Under the pieces are notes generated by a model, which was not told the DNA's origin, ran no database searches, and saw nothing but the letters and a program-made list of their open reading frames with translations. A program made the translations under genes and the position numbers. Positions 29,922 through 44,700 of a DNA stretch of 64,000 nt are shown one piece after another (within the stretch, counting starts at the first letter, position 1; every line of letters begins with the position of its first letter). The DNA comes from Taudactylus pleione. Its lineage: Eukaryota > Chordata > Amphibia > Anura > Myobatrachidae. The stretch lies in NCBI GenBank assembly GCA_031769625.1, contig JAUIMM010000135.1, positions 8,607,501 to 8,671,500 on the forward strand, in the 5' to 3' direction.

Positions 29922-32451
29922 CGTTCTAACATACATTCTAACATTCTAATATACATTCTAACTTCCATTATAACATTCTAACATATATTCTAACATTCTA
30001 ATATACATTCTAAAATCATTTATAACATTGTAACATCCTTTTTAACATTCTAGTATACATTCTAACATCCATTATAACATTCTAACATACATTATAACAT
30101 TCTAATATACATTCTAACATCCATTATAACATTTTAACATACATTATAACAATCTAATATACATTCTAACATCCATTATAACATTCGAACATACATTATA
30201 TCATTCTAATATACATTATAACATCCATTATAACATTCTAACAAACATTATAACTTTCTAATATACATTCTAACATACAATATAACATTCTAACATCCAT
30301 AATAACATTCTAACATACATTCTAACATTCTATTATACTTTCTAACATCCATTATAACATTCTAACATACATTATAACTTTCTAATATACATTCTAACAT
30401 CCATTATAACATTCTAACAAACATTCTAACATTCTAATATACATTCTAAAATCAATTATAACATTCTATCATCCATTTTAACATTCTAATATACATTATA
30501 ACATCCACTATAATATTCTAACATCCATTATAACATTATAACATCCATAAAAATTTTCTAGTATACATTCTAACATCCATTATAACATTCTAACATACAT
30601 TATAACATTCTTATATACATTCTAACATGCATTCTAACATACATTAAAACATTCTAATATACATTATAACATCCATTATAACATTCTAACATCCATTCTA
30701 AAATTCTAATATACATTATAACATCCATTATAACATTCTAACATCCATTGTAACATTCTAACATACATTATAACAATCTAATATACATTCTAACATTATA
30801 ATATACATTTTAACATACATTATAACATTCTAATATACATCCTAATATCCATTAAAACATAATAACATACATTATAACAATCCAATATACATTCTAACAT
30901 CCATTATAACATTCTAACATACATTATAACATGGTAACATACATTATAACATTCTAATATACATTCTAACATCCATTATAACATTCTAACATACATTATA
31001 ACATTAAAAAATACATTCTAACATCCATTATAACATTCTAACATACATAATAACATTCTAACATACATTCTAACATTCTAATATACATTCTAACATCCAT
31101 AATAACATTCTAACATACATGCTAACATTTTAACATACATTCTAACATTCTAATATACATTTTAACATCCATTATAACATTCTAACATCCATTCTAACAT
31201 TCTAATATACATTCTAACATCAATTATAACATTCTAACATCCACTTTAATGTTCTAATATACATTCTAACATCCATTATAATATTCTAACATCCATTATA
31301 ACATTCTAACACCCAATATAACATTCTAATATACATTCTAACATGCATTCTAACATACATTATAACATTCTAATATACATTATAGCATCCATTCTAACAT
31401 TCTAACATCCATTCTAACATTCTAATATACATTATAACATCCAATATAACATTGTAACATGCATTACAACATTCTAATATACATTCTAATATCCATTATA
31501 ACATTCGAACATGCAATATAACATTCTAACATACATTATAACAATCTAATATACATTACAACATCCATTATAACATTCTAACATACATTATAACATTCTA
31601 ATATACATTCTAATATCCATTCTAACATATACCATACATTATAACAATCTAATATACATTCCAACATCCATTATAACATTTTAATATACATTTTAACATT
31701 CTAATATACATACTAACATCCATTATAACATTCTATCATACATTATAACATTCTAGTATACATTATAACATCTATTATAACATTCTAATATACATTCTAA
31801 TATCCGTTATAACATTCTAACATACATTATAACAATATAATATACATTCTAACATCCATTATAACATATATCATACATTATAACAATCTAATATACATTC
31901 TAACATCCATTATAACATTGTAACATACATTATAACATTCTAACATACATTATTACATTCTAATATACATTCTAACATCCATTATAACATACTAACATAC
32001 ATTATAACAATCGAATATACATTCTAACATCCATTATAACATTCTAACATACATTATAACATTCTAATATACATTCTAACATCCATTATAACATTCTAAC
32101 ATCCATAATAACATTCTAACATTCTAATATACATTCTAACATCCATTATAACATTCTAACATACATTCTAACATTCTAATATACATTCTAAGTTCCATTA
32201 TAACATTTTAACATACATTATAACTTTCTAATATACATTCTAACATCCAATATAACATTCTAACATCCATAATAACATTCTAACATACATTATAACATTC
32301 TAATATACATTCTAACATCCATTATAACATTCTAACATACATTATAACAATCGAATATACATTCTAACATCCATTATAACATTCTAACATACATTATAAC
32401 ATTCTAATATACATTCTAACATCCATTATAACATTATAACATCCATAATAA
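29922..32451 (+). repeat. Chimeric higher-order unit, type 3 start and type 1 remainder
   Basis: AACGTTC to AACGTTC is 2,530 bp. The first part has type 3 features: a 1,011-bp marker distance (GG at 30933) and TCCATAAAAATTTTCTAG ending at 30561. From 30631 it has type 1 features: CATGCATTC and ACATTAAAAC. The switch lies between 30562 and 30631. This is the additional unit that block III has and block II lacks. Confidence 0.8.
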
Positions 32452-34843
32452 CGTTCTAACATACATTCTAACATTCTAATATACATTCTAACTTCCATTA
32501 TAACATTCTAACATATATTCTAACATTCTAATATACATTCTAAAATCATTTATAACATTGTAACATCCTTTTTAACATTCTAGTATACATTCTAACATCC
32601 ATTATAACATTCTAACATACATTATAACATTCTAATATACATTCTAACATCCATTATAACATTTTAACATACATTATAACAATCTAATATACATTCTAAC
32701 ATCCATTATAACATTCGAACATACATTATATCATTCTAATATACATTATAACATCCATTATAACATTCTAACAAACATTATAACTTTCTAATATACATTC
32801 TAACATACAATATAACATTCTAACATCCATAATAACATTCTAACATACATTCTAACATTCTATTATACTTTCTAACATCCATTATAACATTCTAACATAC
32901 ATTATAACTTTCTAATATACATTCTAACATCCATTATAACATTCTAACAAACATTCTAACATTCTAATATACATTCTAAAATCAATTATAACATTCTATC
33001 ATCCATTTTAACATTCTAATATACATTATAACATCCACTATAATATTCTAACATCCATTATAACATTATAACATCCATAAAAATTTTCTAGTATACATTC
33101 TAACATCCATTATAACATTCTAACATACATTATAACATTCTTATATACATTCTAACATGCTTTCTAACATACATTATAACATTCTAATATACATTATAAC
33201 ATCCATTATAACATTCTAACATCCATTCTAAAATTCTAATATACATTATAACATCCATTATAACATTCTAACATCCATTGTAACATTCTAACATACATTA
33301 TAACAATCTAATATACATTCTAACATTATAATATACATTTTAACATACATTATAACATTCTAATATACATCCTAATATCCATTATAACATAATAACATAC
33401 ATTATAACAATCCAATATACATTCTAACATCCATTATAACATTCTAACATACATTATAACATGGTAACATACATTATAACATTCTAATATACATTCTAAC
33501 ATCCATTATAACATTCTAACATACATTATAACATTAAAAAATACATTCTAACATCCATTATAACATTCTAACATACATAATAACATTCTAACATACATTC
33601 TAACATTCTAATATACATTCTAACATCCATAATAACATTCTAACATACATGCTAACATTTTAACATACATTCTAACATTCTAATATACATTTTAACATCC
33701 ATTATAACATTCTAACATCCATTCTAACATTCTAATATACATTCTAACATCAATTATAACATTCTAACATCCACTTTAATGTTCTAATATACATTCTAAA
33801 ATCCATTATAATATTCTAACATCCATTATAACATTCTAACACCCAATATAACATTCTAATATACATTCTAACATGCATTCTAACATACATTATAACATTC
33901 TAATATACATTATAGCATCCATTCTAACATTCTAACATCCATTCTAACATTCTAATATACATTATAACATCCAATATAACATTGTAACATGCATTACAAC
34001 ATTCTAATATACATTCTAATATCCATTATAACATTCGAACATGCAATATAACATTCTAACATACATTATAACAATCTAATATACATTACAACATCCATTA
34101 TAACATTCTAACATACATTATAACATTCTAATATACATTCTAATATCCATTCTAACATATACCATACATTATAACAATCTAATATACATTCCAACATCCA
34201 TTATAACATTTTAATATACATTTTAACATTCTAATATACATACTAACATCCATTATAACATTCTATCATACATTATAACATTCTAGTATACATTATAACA
34301 TCTATTATAACATTCTAATATACATTCTAATATCCGTTATAACATTCTAACATACATTATAACAATATAATATACATTCTAACATCCATTATAACATATA
34401 CCATACATTATAACAATCTAATATACATTCTAACATCCATTATAACATTCTAACATACATTATAACATTCTAACATACATTATTAAATTCTAATATACAT
34501 TCTAACATCCATTATAACATACTAACATACATTATAACAATCGAATATACATTCTAACATCCATTATAACATTCTAACATACATTATAACATTCTAATAT
34601 ACATTCTAACATCCATTATAACATTCTAACATCCATAATAACATTCTAACATACATTCTAACATTCTAAAATACATTCTAACATCCATTATAACATTCTA
34701 ACATACATTCTAACATTCTAATATACATTCTAAAATCAATTATAACATTCTAACATCCATTTTAACATTCTAATATACATTACAACATCCATTATAACAT
34801 TCTAACATACATTATAACATTCTAACATACATTATAACATTCT
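32452..34843 (+). repeat. Type 3 higher-order unit (block III)
   Basis: AACGTTC at 32452 and GG at 33463 (1,011 bp), with TCCATAAAAATTTTCTAG and CATGCTTTC near 33080-33160. It is the counterpart of 18889-21280. One difference is an A in CTAAAATCC near 33800 where block II has C. It ends in the same transition to the divergent tail series. Confidence 0.75.
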
Positions 34844-37800
34844 AATATACATTCTAACATCCATTATAACATTTTAACATACATTATAACAATCTAATAT
34901 ACATTCTAACATCCATTATAACATTCTAACATACAATATAACATTCTAATATACATTCTAACTTCCATTCTAACATTCTAACATACATTATAACTTTCTA
35001 ATATACATTCTAACATACAATATAACATTCTAACATCCATAATAACATTCTAACATACATTCTAACATTCTAATATACATTCTAACATCCATTATAACAT
35101 TCTAACTTACATTATAACTTTCTAATATACATTCAAACATCCATTATAACATTCTAACATACATTATAACAATCTAATATACATTCTAACATCCATTTTA
35201 ACATTCTAACATACATTATAACATTCTAATATACATTCTAACATCCATTATAACATTCTAACATCCATAATAACATTCTAACATACATTCTAACATTCTA
35301 ATATACATTCTAACTTCCAATATAACATTCTAACATACATTCTAACATTCTAATATACATTCTAACATCCATTATAACATTCTAACATACATTCTAACAT
35401 TCTAATATACATTCTAAAATCAATTATAATATTCTAACATCCATTTTAACATTCTAATATACATTATAACATCCACTATAATATTATAACATCCATTATA
35501 ACATTATAGCATCCATTATAACATTCTAATATACATTCTAACATCCATTATAACATTCTAACATACATTATAACATTCTAATATACATTCTAACATGCAT
35601 TCTAACATACATTATAACATTCTAATATACATTATAACATCCAATATAACATTCTAACATCCATTCTAAAATTCTAATATACATTATAACATCCATTATA
35701 ACATTCTAACATCCATTGTAACATTCTACCATACATTATAAAACTCTAATATACACTCTAACATTCTAATATACATTTTAACATACATTATAACATTCTA
35801 ATATACATCCTAATATCCATAATAACATAATAACATACATTATAACATTCTAATATACATTCTAACATCCATTATAACATTCTATCATACATTATAACAA
35901 TCCAATATACATACTAACATCCATTATAACATTCTAACAAACATTATACCATGGTAACATACATTATAACATTCTAATATACATTCTAACATCCATTATA
36001 ACATTCTAACATACATTATAACAATCAAAAATACATACTAACATCGATTATAACATTCTAACATACATAATAACATTCTAACATACATGCTAACATTCTT
36101 CTCTACATTCTAACATTCTAATATACATTCTAACATCCATTATAACATTCTAACATCCATTCTAACATTCTAATATACATTCTAACATCAATTATAACAT
36201 TCTAACATCCATTTTAATATTCTAATATACATTCTAACATCCATTATAATATTCTAACATCCATTATAACATTCTAACATCCATTATAACATTCTAATAT
36301 ACATTCTAACATGCATTCTAACATACATTATAACATTCTAATATACATTATAGCATCCATTATAACATTCTAACATCCATTCTAACATTCTAATATACAT
36401 TATAACATCCAATATAACATTCTAACATGCATTACAACATTCTAATATACATTCTAATATCCATTATAACATTCTAACATACAATATAACATTCTAACAT
36501 ACATTATAACAATCTAATATACATTACAACATCCATTATAACATTCTAACATACATTATTTCATTCTAATATACATTCTAATATCCATTCTAACATTCTA
36601 ACATACATTATTACATTCTAATATACATTCTAACATCCATTATAACATATACCATACATTATAACAATCTAATATACATTCTAACATCCATTATAACATT
36701 CTAACATACATTATAACATTCTAATATACATTCTAATATCCATTATAATATTCTAACATACATTATAACATTCTAATATACATTTTAACATCCATTATAA
36801 CATATACCATACATTATAACAATCTAACATATTTTCTAACATCCATTATAACATTCTAACATCCATTTTAATATTCTAATATACATTCTAACATCCATTA
36901 TAACATTCTATCATACATTATAACATTCTAGTATACATTATAACATCCAATATAACATTTTAACATCCATAATAACATTCTAACATACATTCTAACATTC
37001 TAATATACATTCTAACATCCATAATAACATTCTAACATACATTCTAACTTCTAATATACATTCTAACATCCATTATAACATTCTAACATCCATTTTAACA
37101 TTCTAATATACATTATAACATCCATTAAAACATTCTAACATACATTATAACAAGGTATCATACATTATAACATTCTAATATACATTCTAACATCCATTAT
37201 AACATTCTAACATCCATAATAACATTCTAACATACATTCTAACATTCTAATATACATTCTAACATCCATTATAACATTCTAACATACATTCTAACATACA
37301 TTATAACATTCTAATATACATTTTAACATCCATTATAACATTTTAACATACATTATAGCAATCTAATATACATTCTAACATCCATTATAACATTCTAACA
37401 TACATTATAACATTCTAATATACATTCTAACATCCATTATAACATTCTAACAAACATTATAACTTTCTAATATACATTCTAACATTCAATATAACATTCT
37501 AACATCCATAATAACATTCTAACATACATTCTAACATTCTAATACACATTCTAACATCCATTATAACATTCTAACATACATTATAACTTTCTAATATACA
37601 TTCTAACATCCATTATAACATTCTAACAAACATTCTAACATTCTAATATACATTCTAAAATCAATTATAACATTCTATCATCCATTTTAACATTCTAATA
37701 TACATTATAACATCCACTATAATATTCTAACATCCATTATAACATTATAACATCCATTATAACTTTCTAATATACATTCTAACATCCATTATAACATTCT

Positions 37801-38617
37801 AACATACATTATAACATTCTAATATACATTCTAACATGCATTCTAACATACATTATAACATTCTAATATACATTATAACATCCATTATAACATTCTAACA
37901 TCCATTCTAAAATTCTAATATAAATTATAACATCCATTATAACATTCTAACATCCATTGTAACATTCTAACATACATTATAACATTCTAATATACATTCT
38001 AACATTATAATATACATTTTAACATACATTATAACATTTTAATATACATCCTAATATCCATTCTAACATAATAACATACATTATAACAATCCAATATACA
38101 TTCTAACATCCATTATAACATTCTAACATACATTATAACATGGTAACATACATTATAACATTCTAATATACATTCTAACATCCATTATAACATTCTAACA
38201 TACATATTAACATTCTAACATACATTCTAACATTCTAATATACATTCTAACATCCATAATAACATTCTAAAATACATGCTAACATTCTAATATACATTCT
38301 AACATCAATTATAACATTCTAACATCCATTTTAATATTCTAATATACATTCTAACATCCATTATAATATTCTAACATCCATTATAACATTCTAACATCCA
38401 ATATAACATTCTAATATACATTCTAACATGCATTCTAACATACATTATAAAATTCTAATATACATTATAGCATCCATTCTAACATTCTAACATCCATTCT
38501 AACATTCTATTACACATTATAACATCCAATATAACATTCTAACATGCATTACAACATTCTAATATACATTCTAATATCCATTATAACATTCGAACATGCA
38601 ATATAACATTCTAACAT
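34844..38617 (+). repeat. Block III tail, copy of the block II tail
   Basis: CTTCTCTAC at 36097 and GG-type markers at 35953, 37154 and 38142 sit 13,563 bp downstream of 22534, 22390, 23591 and 24579. The match ends just after TTCGAACATGCAATATAAC (CG at 38591 against 25028). Beyond that, this copy continues into ACATACATTATAACAATC, the order also seen at 42550 and 51390, whereas block II jumps back to earlier sequence at the same point. Confidence 0.75.
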
Positions 38618-40265
38618 ACATTATAACAATCTAATATACATTACAACATCCATTATAACATTCTAACATACATTATAACATTCTAATATACATTCTAATA
38701 TCCATTCTAACATTCTAACATATATTATAACATTCTAATATACATTCTAACATCCATTATAACATATACCATACATTATAACAATCTAATATACATTCTA
38801 ACATCCATTATAACATTCTAACATACATTAAAACATTCTAATATACATTATAATATCCATTATAATATTCTAACATACATTATAACATTCTAATATACAT
38901 TTTAACATCCATTATAACATATACCATACATTATAACAATCTAATATATATTCTAACATCCATTTTAACATTCTAACATACATTATATCATTCTAATATA
39001 CATTCTAACATCCATTATAACATTCTAACATCCATAATAACATTCTAAAATACATTCTAACATTCTAATATACATTCTAACTTCCAATATAACATTCTAA
39101 CATACATTCTAACATTCTAATATACATTCTAACATCCATTATAACATTCTAACATACATTTTAACTTTCTAATATACATTCGAACATCCATTATAACATT
39201 CTTACATACATTATAACAATCTAATATACATTCTAACATCCATTTTAACATTCTAACATACATTAAAACATTCTAATATACATTCTAACATCCATTATAA
39301 CATTCTAACATCCATAATAACATTGTAACATACATTCTAACATTCTAATATACATTCTAACTTCCAATATAACATTCTAAGATACATTCTAACATTCTAA
39401 TATACATTCTAACATCCATTATAACATTCTAACAGACATTCTAACATTCTAATATACATTCTAAAATCAATTATAACATTCTAACATCCATTTTAACATT
39501 CTAATATACATTCTAACATCCATTATAACATTCTAACATCCATAATAACATTGTAACATACATTCTAACATTCTAATATACATTCTAACTTCCAATATAA
39601 CATTCTAAGATACATTCTAACATTCTAATATACATTCTAACATCCATAATAACATTCTAAAATACATGCTAACATTCTAATATACATTCTAACATCAATT
39701 ATAACATTCTAACATCCATTTTAATATTCTAATATACATTCTAACATCCATTATAATATTCTAACATCCATTATAACATTCTAACATCCAATATAACATT
39801 CTAATATACATTCTAACATGCATTCTAACATACATTATAAAATTCTAATATACATTATAGCATCCATTCTAACATTCTAACATCCATTCTAACATTCTAT
39901 TACACATTATAACATCCAATATAACATTCTAACATGCATTACAACATTCTAATATACATTCTAATATCCATTATAACATTCGAACATGCAATATAACATT
40001 CTAACATACATTAAAACATTCTAATATACATTCTAACATCCATTATAACATTCTAACATCCATAATAACATTGTAACATACATTCTAACATTCTAATATA
40101 CATTCTAACTTCCAATATAACATTCTAAGATACATTCTAACATTCTAATATACATTCTAACATCCATAATAACATTCTAAAATACATGCTAACATTCTAA
40201 TATACATTCTAACATCAATTATAACATTCTAACATCCATTTTAATATTCTAATATACATTCTAAC
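38260..40265 (+). repeat. Patchwork of 1,390-, 520- and 228-bp duplications
   Basis: AAAATACATGCTAAC occurs with G at 38278, 39668 and 40188 (1,390 and 520 bp apart). CTAAGATAC occurs at 39381, 39609 and 40129 (228 and 520 bp), and CATTGTAACATAC at 39325, 39553 and 40073 (228 and 520 bp). The 520-bp step equals ten units of 52 bp. Sequence about 38.26-38.62 kb is copied at about 39.65-40.01 kb and inserted beside duplicated pieces of the CTAAGATAC segment. The order is unlike any other part of the window. Confidence 0.75.
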
Positions 40266-41719
40266 ATCCATTATAACATTCTATCATACATTATAACAAT
40301 TCAATATACATTTTAACATCCATTATAACATTCTATCATACATTATAACATGGTAACATACATTATAACATTCTAATATACATTCTAACATCCATTATAA
40401 CATTCTAACATACATTATGACAATCAAAAATACATTCTAACATCCATTATAACTTTCTAACATACATAATAACATTCTAACATACATTCTAACATTCTAA
40501 TATACATTCTAACATCCATAATAACATTCTAACATACATGCTAACATTCTAACATACATTCTAACATTCTAATATACATTCTAACATCCATTCTAACATC
40601 CATTCTAACATTCTAATATACATTCTAACATCAATTATAACATTCTAACATCCATTTTAATATTCTAATATACATTCTAACATCATTATAATATTCTAAC
40701 ATCCATTCTAACATTCTAACATCCATTATAACATTCTAATATACATTCTAACATGCATTCTAACATACATTATAACATTATAATATACATTATAGCATCC
40801 ATTATAACATTCTAACATCCATTCTAACATTCTAATATACATTATAACATCCAATATAACATTCTAACATGCATTACAACATTCTAACATACAATATAAC
40901 ATTCTAACATACATTATAACAATCTAATATACATTACAACATCCATTATAACATTCTAACATACATTATAACATTCTAATATCCATTCTAACATTCTAAC
41001 ATACATTATAACATTCTAATATACATTCTAACATCCATTATAACATATACCATACATTATAACAATCTAGCATACATTATAACATTCTAATATACATTCT
41101 AATATCCATTATAATATTCTAACATACATTATAACATTCTAATATACATTTTAACATCCATTATAACATATACCATACATTATAACAATCTAATATACAT
41201 TCTAACATCCATTATAACATTCTAACATACATTTTAACATTCTAATATACATTCTAACATCCATTATAACATTCTAACAAACATTATAACTTTCTAATAT
41301 ACATTCTAACATACAATATAACATTCTAACATCCATAATAACATTCTAACATACATTCTAACATTCTAATATACATTCTAACATCCATTATAACATTCTA
41401 ACATACATTATAACTTTCTAATATACATTCTAACATCCATTATAACATTCTAACAAACATTCTAACATTCTAATATACATTCTAAAATCAATTATAACAT
41501 TCTATCATCCATTTTAACATTCTAATATACATTATAACATCCACTATAATATTCTAACATCCATTATAACATTATAACATCCATTATAACTTTCTAATAT
41601 ACATTCTAACATCCATTCTAACATTCTAACATACATTCTAACATTCTAATATACATTCTAACATGCATTCTAACATACATTATAACATTCTAATTTACAT
41701 TATAACATCCATTATAACA
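40266..41719 (+). repeat. Satellite stretch linking the patchwork to the 3,439-bp duplication
   Basis: Only 52-bp units and variants are present. GG at 40352 and TTATGACAATC near 40418 match the series at 52612/52678 (offset 12,260 bp) and 58685/58752. A one-base-short CATCATTATAATATTC is near 40682. Nothing else is visible in it. Confidence 0.6.
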
Positions 41720-44700
41720 TTCTAACATCCATTCTAAAATTCTAATATAAATTATAACATCCATTATAACATTCTAACATCCATTGTAACATTCTAACAT
41801 ACATTATAACATTCTAATATACATTCTAACATTATAATATACATTTTAACATACATTATAACATTCTAATATACATCCTAATATCCATTATAACATAATA
41901 ACATACATTATAACAATCCAATATACATTCTAACATCCATTATAAAATTCTAACATACATTATAACATGGTAACATACATTATAACATTCTAATATACAT
42001 TCTAACATCCATTATAACATTCTAACATACATTATAACTATCCAAAATACATTCTAACATCCATTATAACATTCTAACATACATAATAACATTCTAACAG
42101 ACATTCTAACATTCTAATATACATTCTAACATCCATAATAACATTCTAACATACATGCTAACATTCTAACATACATTCTAACTTTCTAATATACATTTTA
42201 ACATCCATTATAACATTCTAACATCCATTCTAACATTTTAATATACATTCTAACATCAATTATAACATTCTAACATCCATTTTAATATTCTAATATACAT
42301 TCTAACATCCATTATAATATTCTAACATCCATTATAACATTCTAACATCCAATATAACATTCTAATATACATTCTAACATGCATTCTAACATACATTATA
42401 ACATTCTAATATACATTATAGCATCCATTCTAACATTCTAACATCCATTCTAACATTCTAGTATACATTATAACATCCAATATAACATTCTAACATGCAT
42501 TACAACATTCTAATATACATTCTAATATCCATTATAACATTCGAACATGCAATATAACATTCTAACATACATTCTAACAATCTAATATACATTACAACAT
42601 CCATTATAACATTCTAACATACATTATAACATTCTAATATACATTCTAATATCCATTCTAACATTCTAACATACATTATAACATTCTAATATACATTCTA
42701 ACATCCATTATAACATATACCATACATTATAACAATCTAATATACATTCTAACATCCATTATAACATTCTAACATACATTCTAACATTCTAATATACATT
42801 CTAATATCCATTATAATATTCTAACATACATTATAACATTCTAATATACATTTTAACATCCATTATAACATATACCATACATTATAACAATCTAATATAC
42901 ATTCTAACATCCATTATAACATTTTAATATACATTTTAACAATCTAATATACATTCTAACATCCATTATAACATTCTATCATACATTATAACATTCTAGT
43001 ATACATTATAACATCTATTATAACATTATAAAATACATTCTAACATTCTAATATACATTCTAACATCCATAATAACATTCTAACATACATTCTAACATTC
43101 TAATATACATTATAACATTCTAATATACATTCTAATTTCCATTATAACATTCTAACATACATTATAACAATATAATATACATTCTAACATCCATTATAAC
43201 ATATACCATACATTATAACAATCTAATATACATTCTAACATCCATTATAACATTCTAACATACATTATAACATTCTAACATACATTATAACATTCTAATA
43301 TACATTCTAACATCCATTATAACATACTAACATACATTATAACAATCGAATATACATTCTAACATCCATTATAACATTCTAACATACATTATAACATTAT
43401 AATATACATTCTAACATCCATTATAACATTTTAACATCCATAATAACATTCTAACATACATTCTAACATTCTAATATACATTCTAACATCCATTATAACA
43501 TTCTAACATACATTCTAACATTCTAATATACATTCTAAAATCAATTATAACATTCTAACATCCATTTTAACATTTTAACATACATTATAGCAATCTAATA
43601 TACATTCTAACATCCATTATAACATTCTAACATACATTATAACATTCTAATATACATTCTAACATCCATTATAACATTCTAACAAACATTATAAGTTTCT
43701 AATATACATTCTAACATTCAATATAACATTCTAACATCCATAATAACATTCTAACATACATTCTAACATTCTAATATACATTCTAACATCCATTATAACA
43801 TTCTAACATACATTATAACTTTCTAATATACATTCTAACATCCATTATAACATTCTAACAAACATTCTAACATTCTAATATACATTCTAAAATCAATTAT
43901 AACATTCTATCATCCATTTTAACATTCTAATATACATTATAACATCCACTATAATATTCTAACATCCATTATAACATTATAACATCCATTATAACTTTCT
44001 AATATACATTCTAACATCCATTATAACATTCTAACATACATTATAACATTCAAATATACATTCTAACATGCATTCTAACATACATTATAACATTCTAATA
44101 TACATTATAACATCCATTATAACATTCTAACATCCATTCTAAAATTCTAATATAAATTATAACATCCATTATAACATTCTAACATCCATTGTAACATTCT
44201 AACATACATTATAACATTCTAATATACATTCTAACATTATAATATACATTTTAACATACATTATAACATTTTAATATACATCCTAATATCCATTATAACA
44301 TAATAACATACATTATAACAATCCAATATACATTCTAACATCCATTATAACATTCTAACATACATTATAACATGGTAACATACATTATAACATTCTAATA
44401 TACATTCTAACATCCATTATAACATTCTAACATACATTATAACAATCAAAAATACATTCTAACATCCATTATAACACTATAACATACATAATAACATTCT
44501 AACAGACATTCTAACATTCTAATATACATTATAACATCCAATATAACATTCTAACATGCATTACAATATTCTAATATGCATTCTAATATCCATTATAACA
44601 TTCGAACATGCAATTTAACATTCTAACATACATTATAACAATCTAATATACATTACAACATCCATTATAACATTCTAACATACATTATAACATTCTAATA

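Larger units (their letters stand above)
25051..38617 (+). repeat. Large block III, a second copy of 13.9-25.05 kb
   Basis: From about 25050 the sequence restarts at the block II position 13890 (offset 11,162 bp). After an 880-bp duplication the offset is 12,042 bp (GG at 26879 and 28403 against 14837 and 16361). After loss of the block II 1,008-bp duplication and gain of one 2,530-bp unit it is 13,563 bp (30933, 33463, 35953, 37154 and 38142 against 17370, 19900, 22390, 23591 and 24579). These steps add up exactly: 11,162+880-1,009+2,530 = 13,563. The two copies are near identical; single-base differences seen include 31920 and about 33800. Confidence 0.85.
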
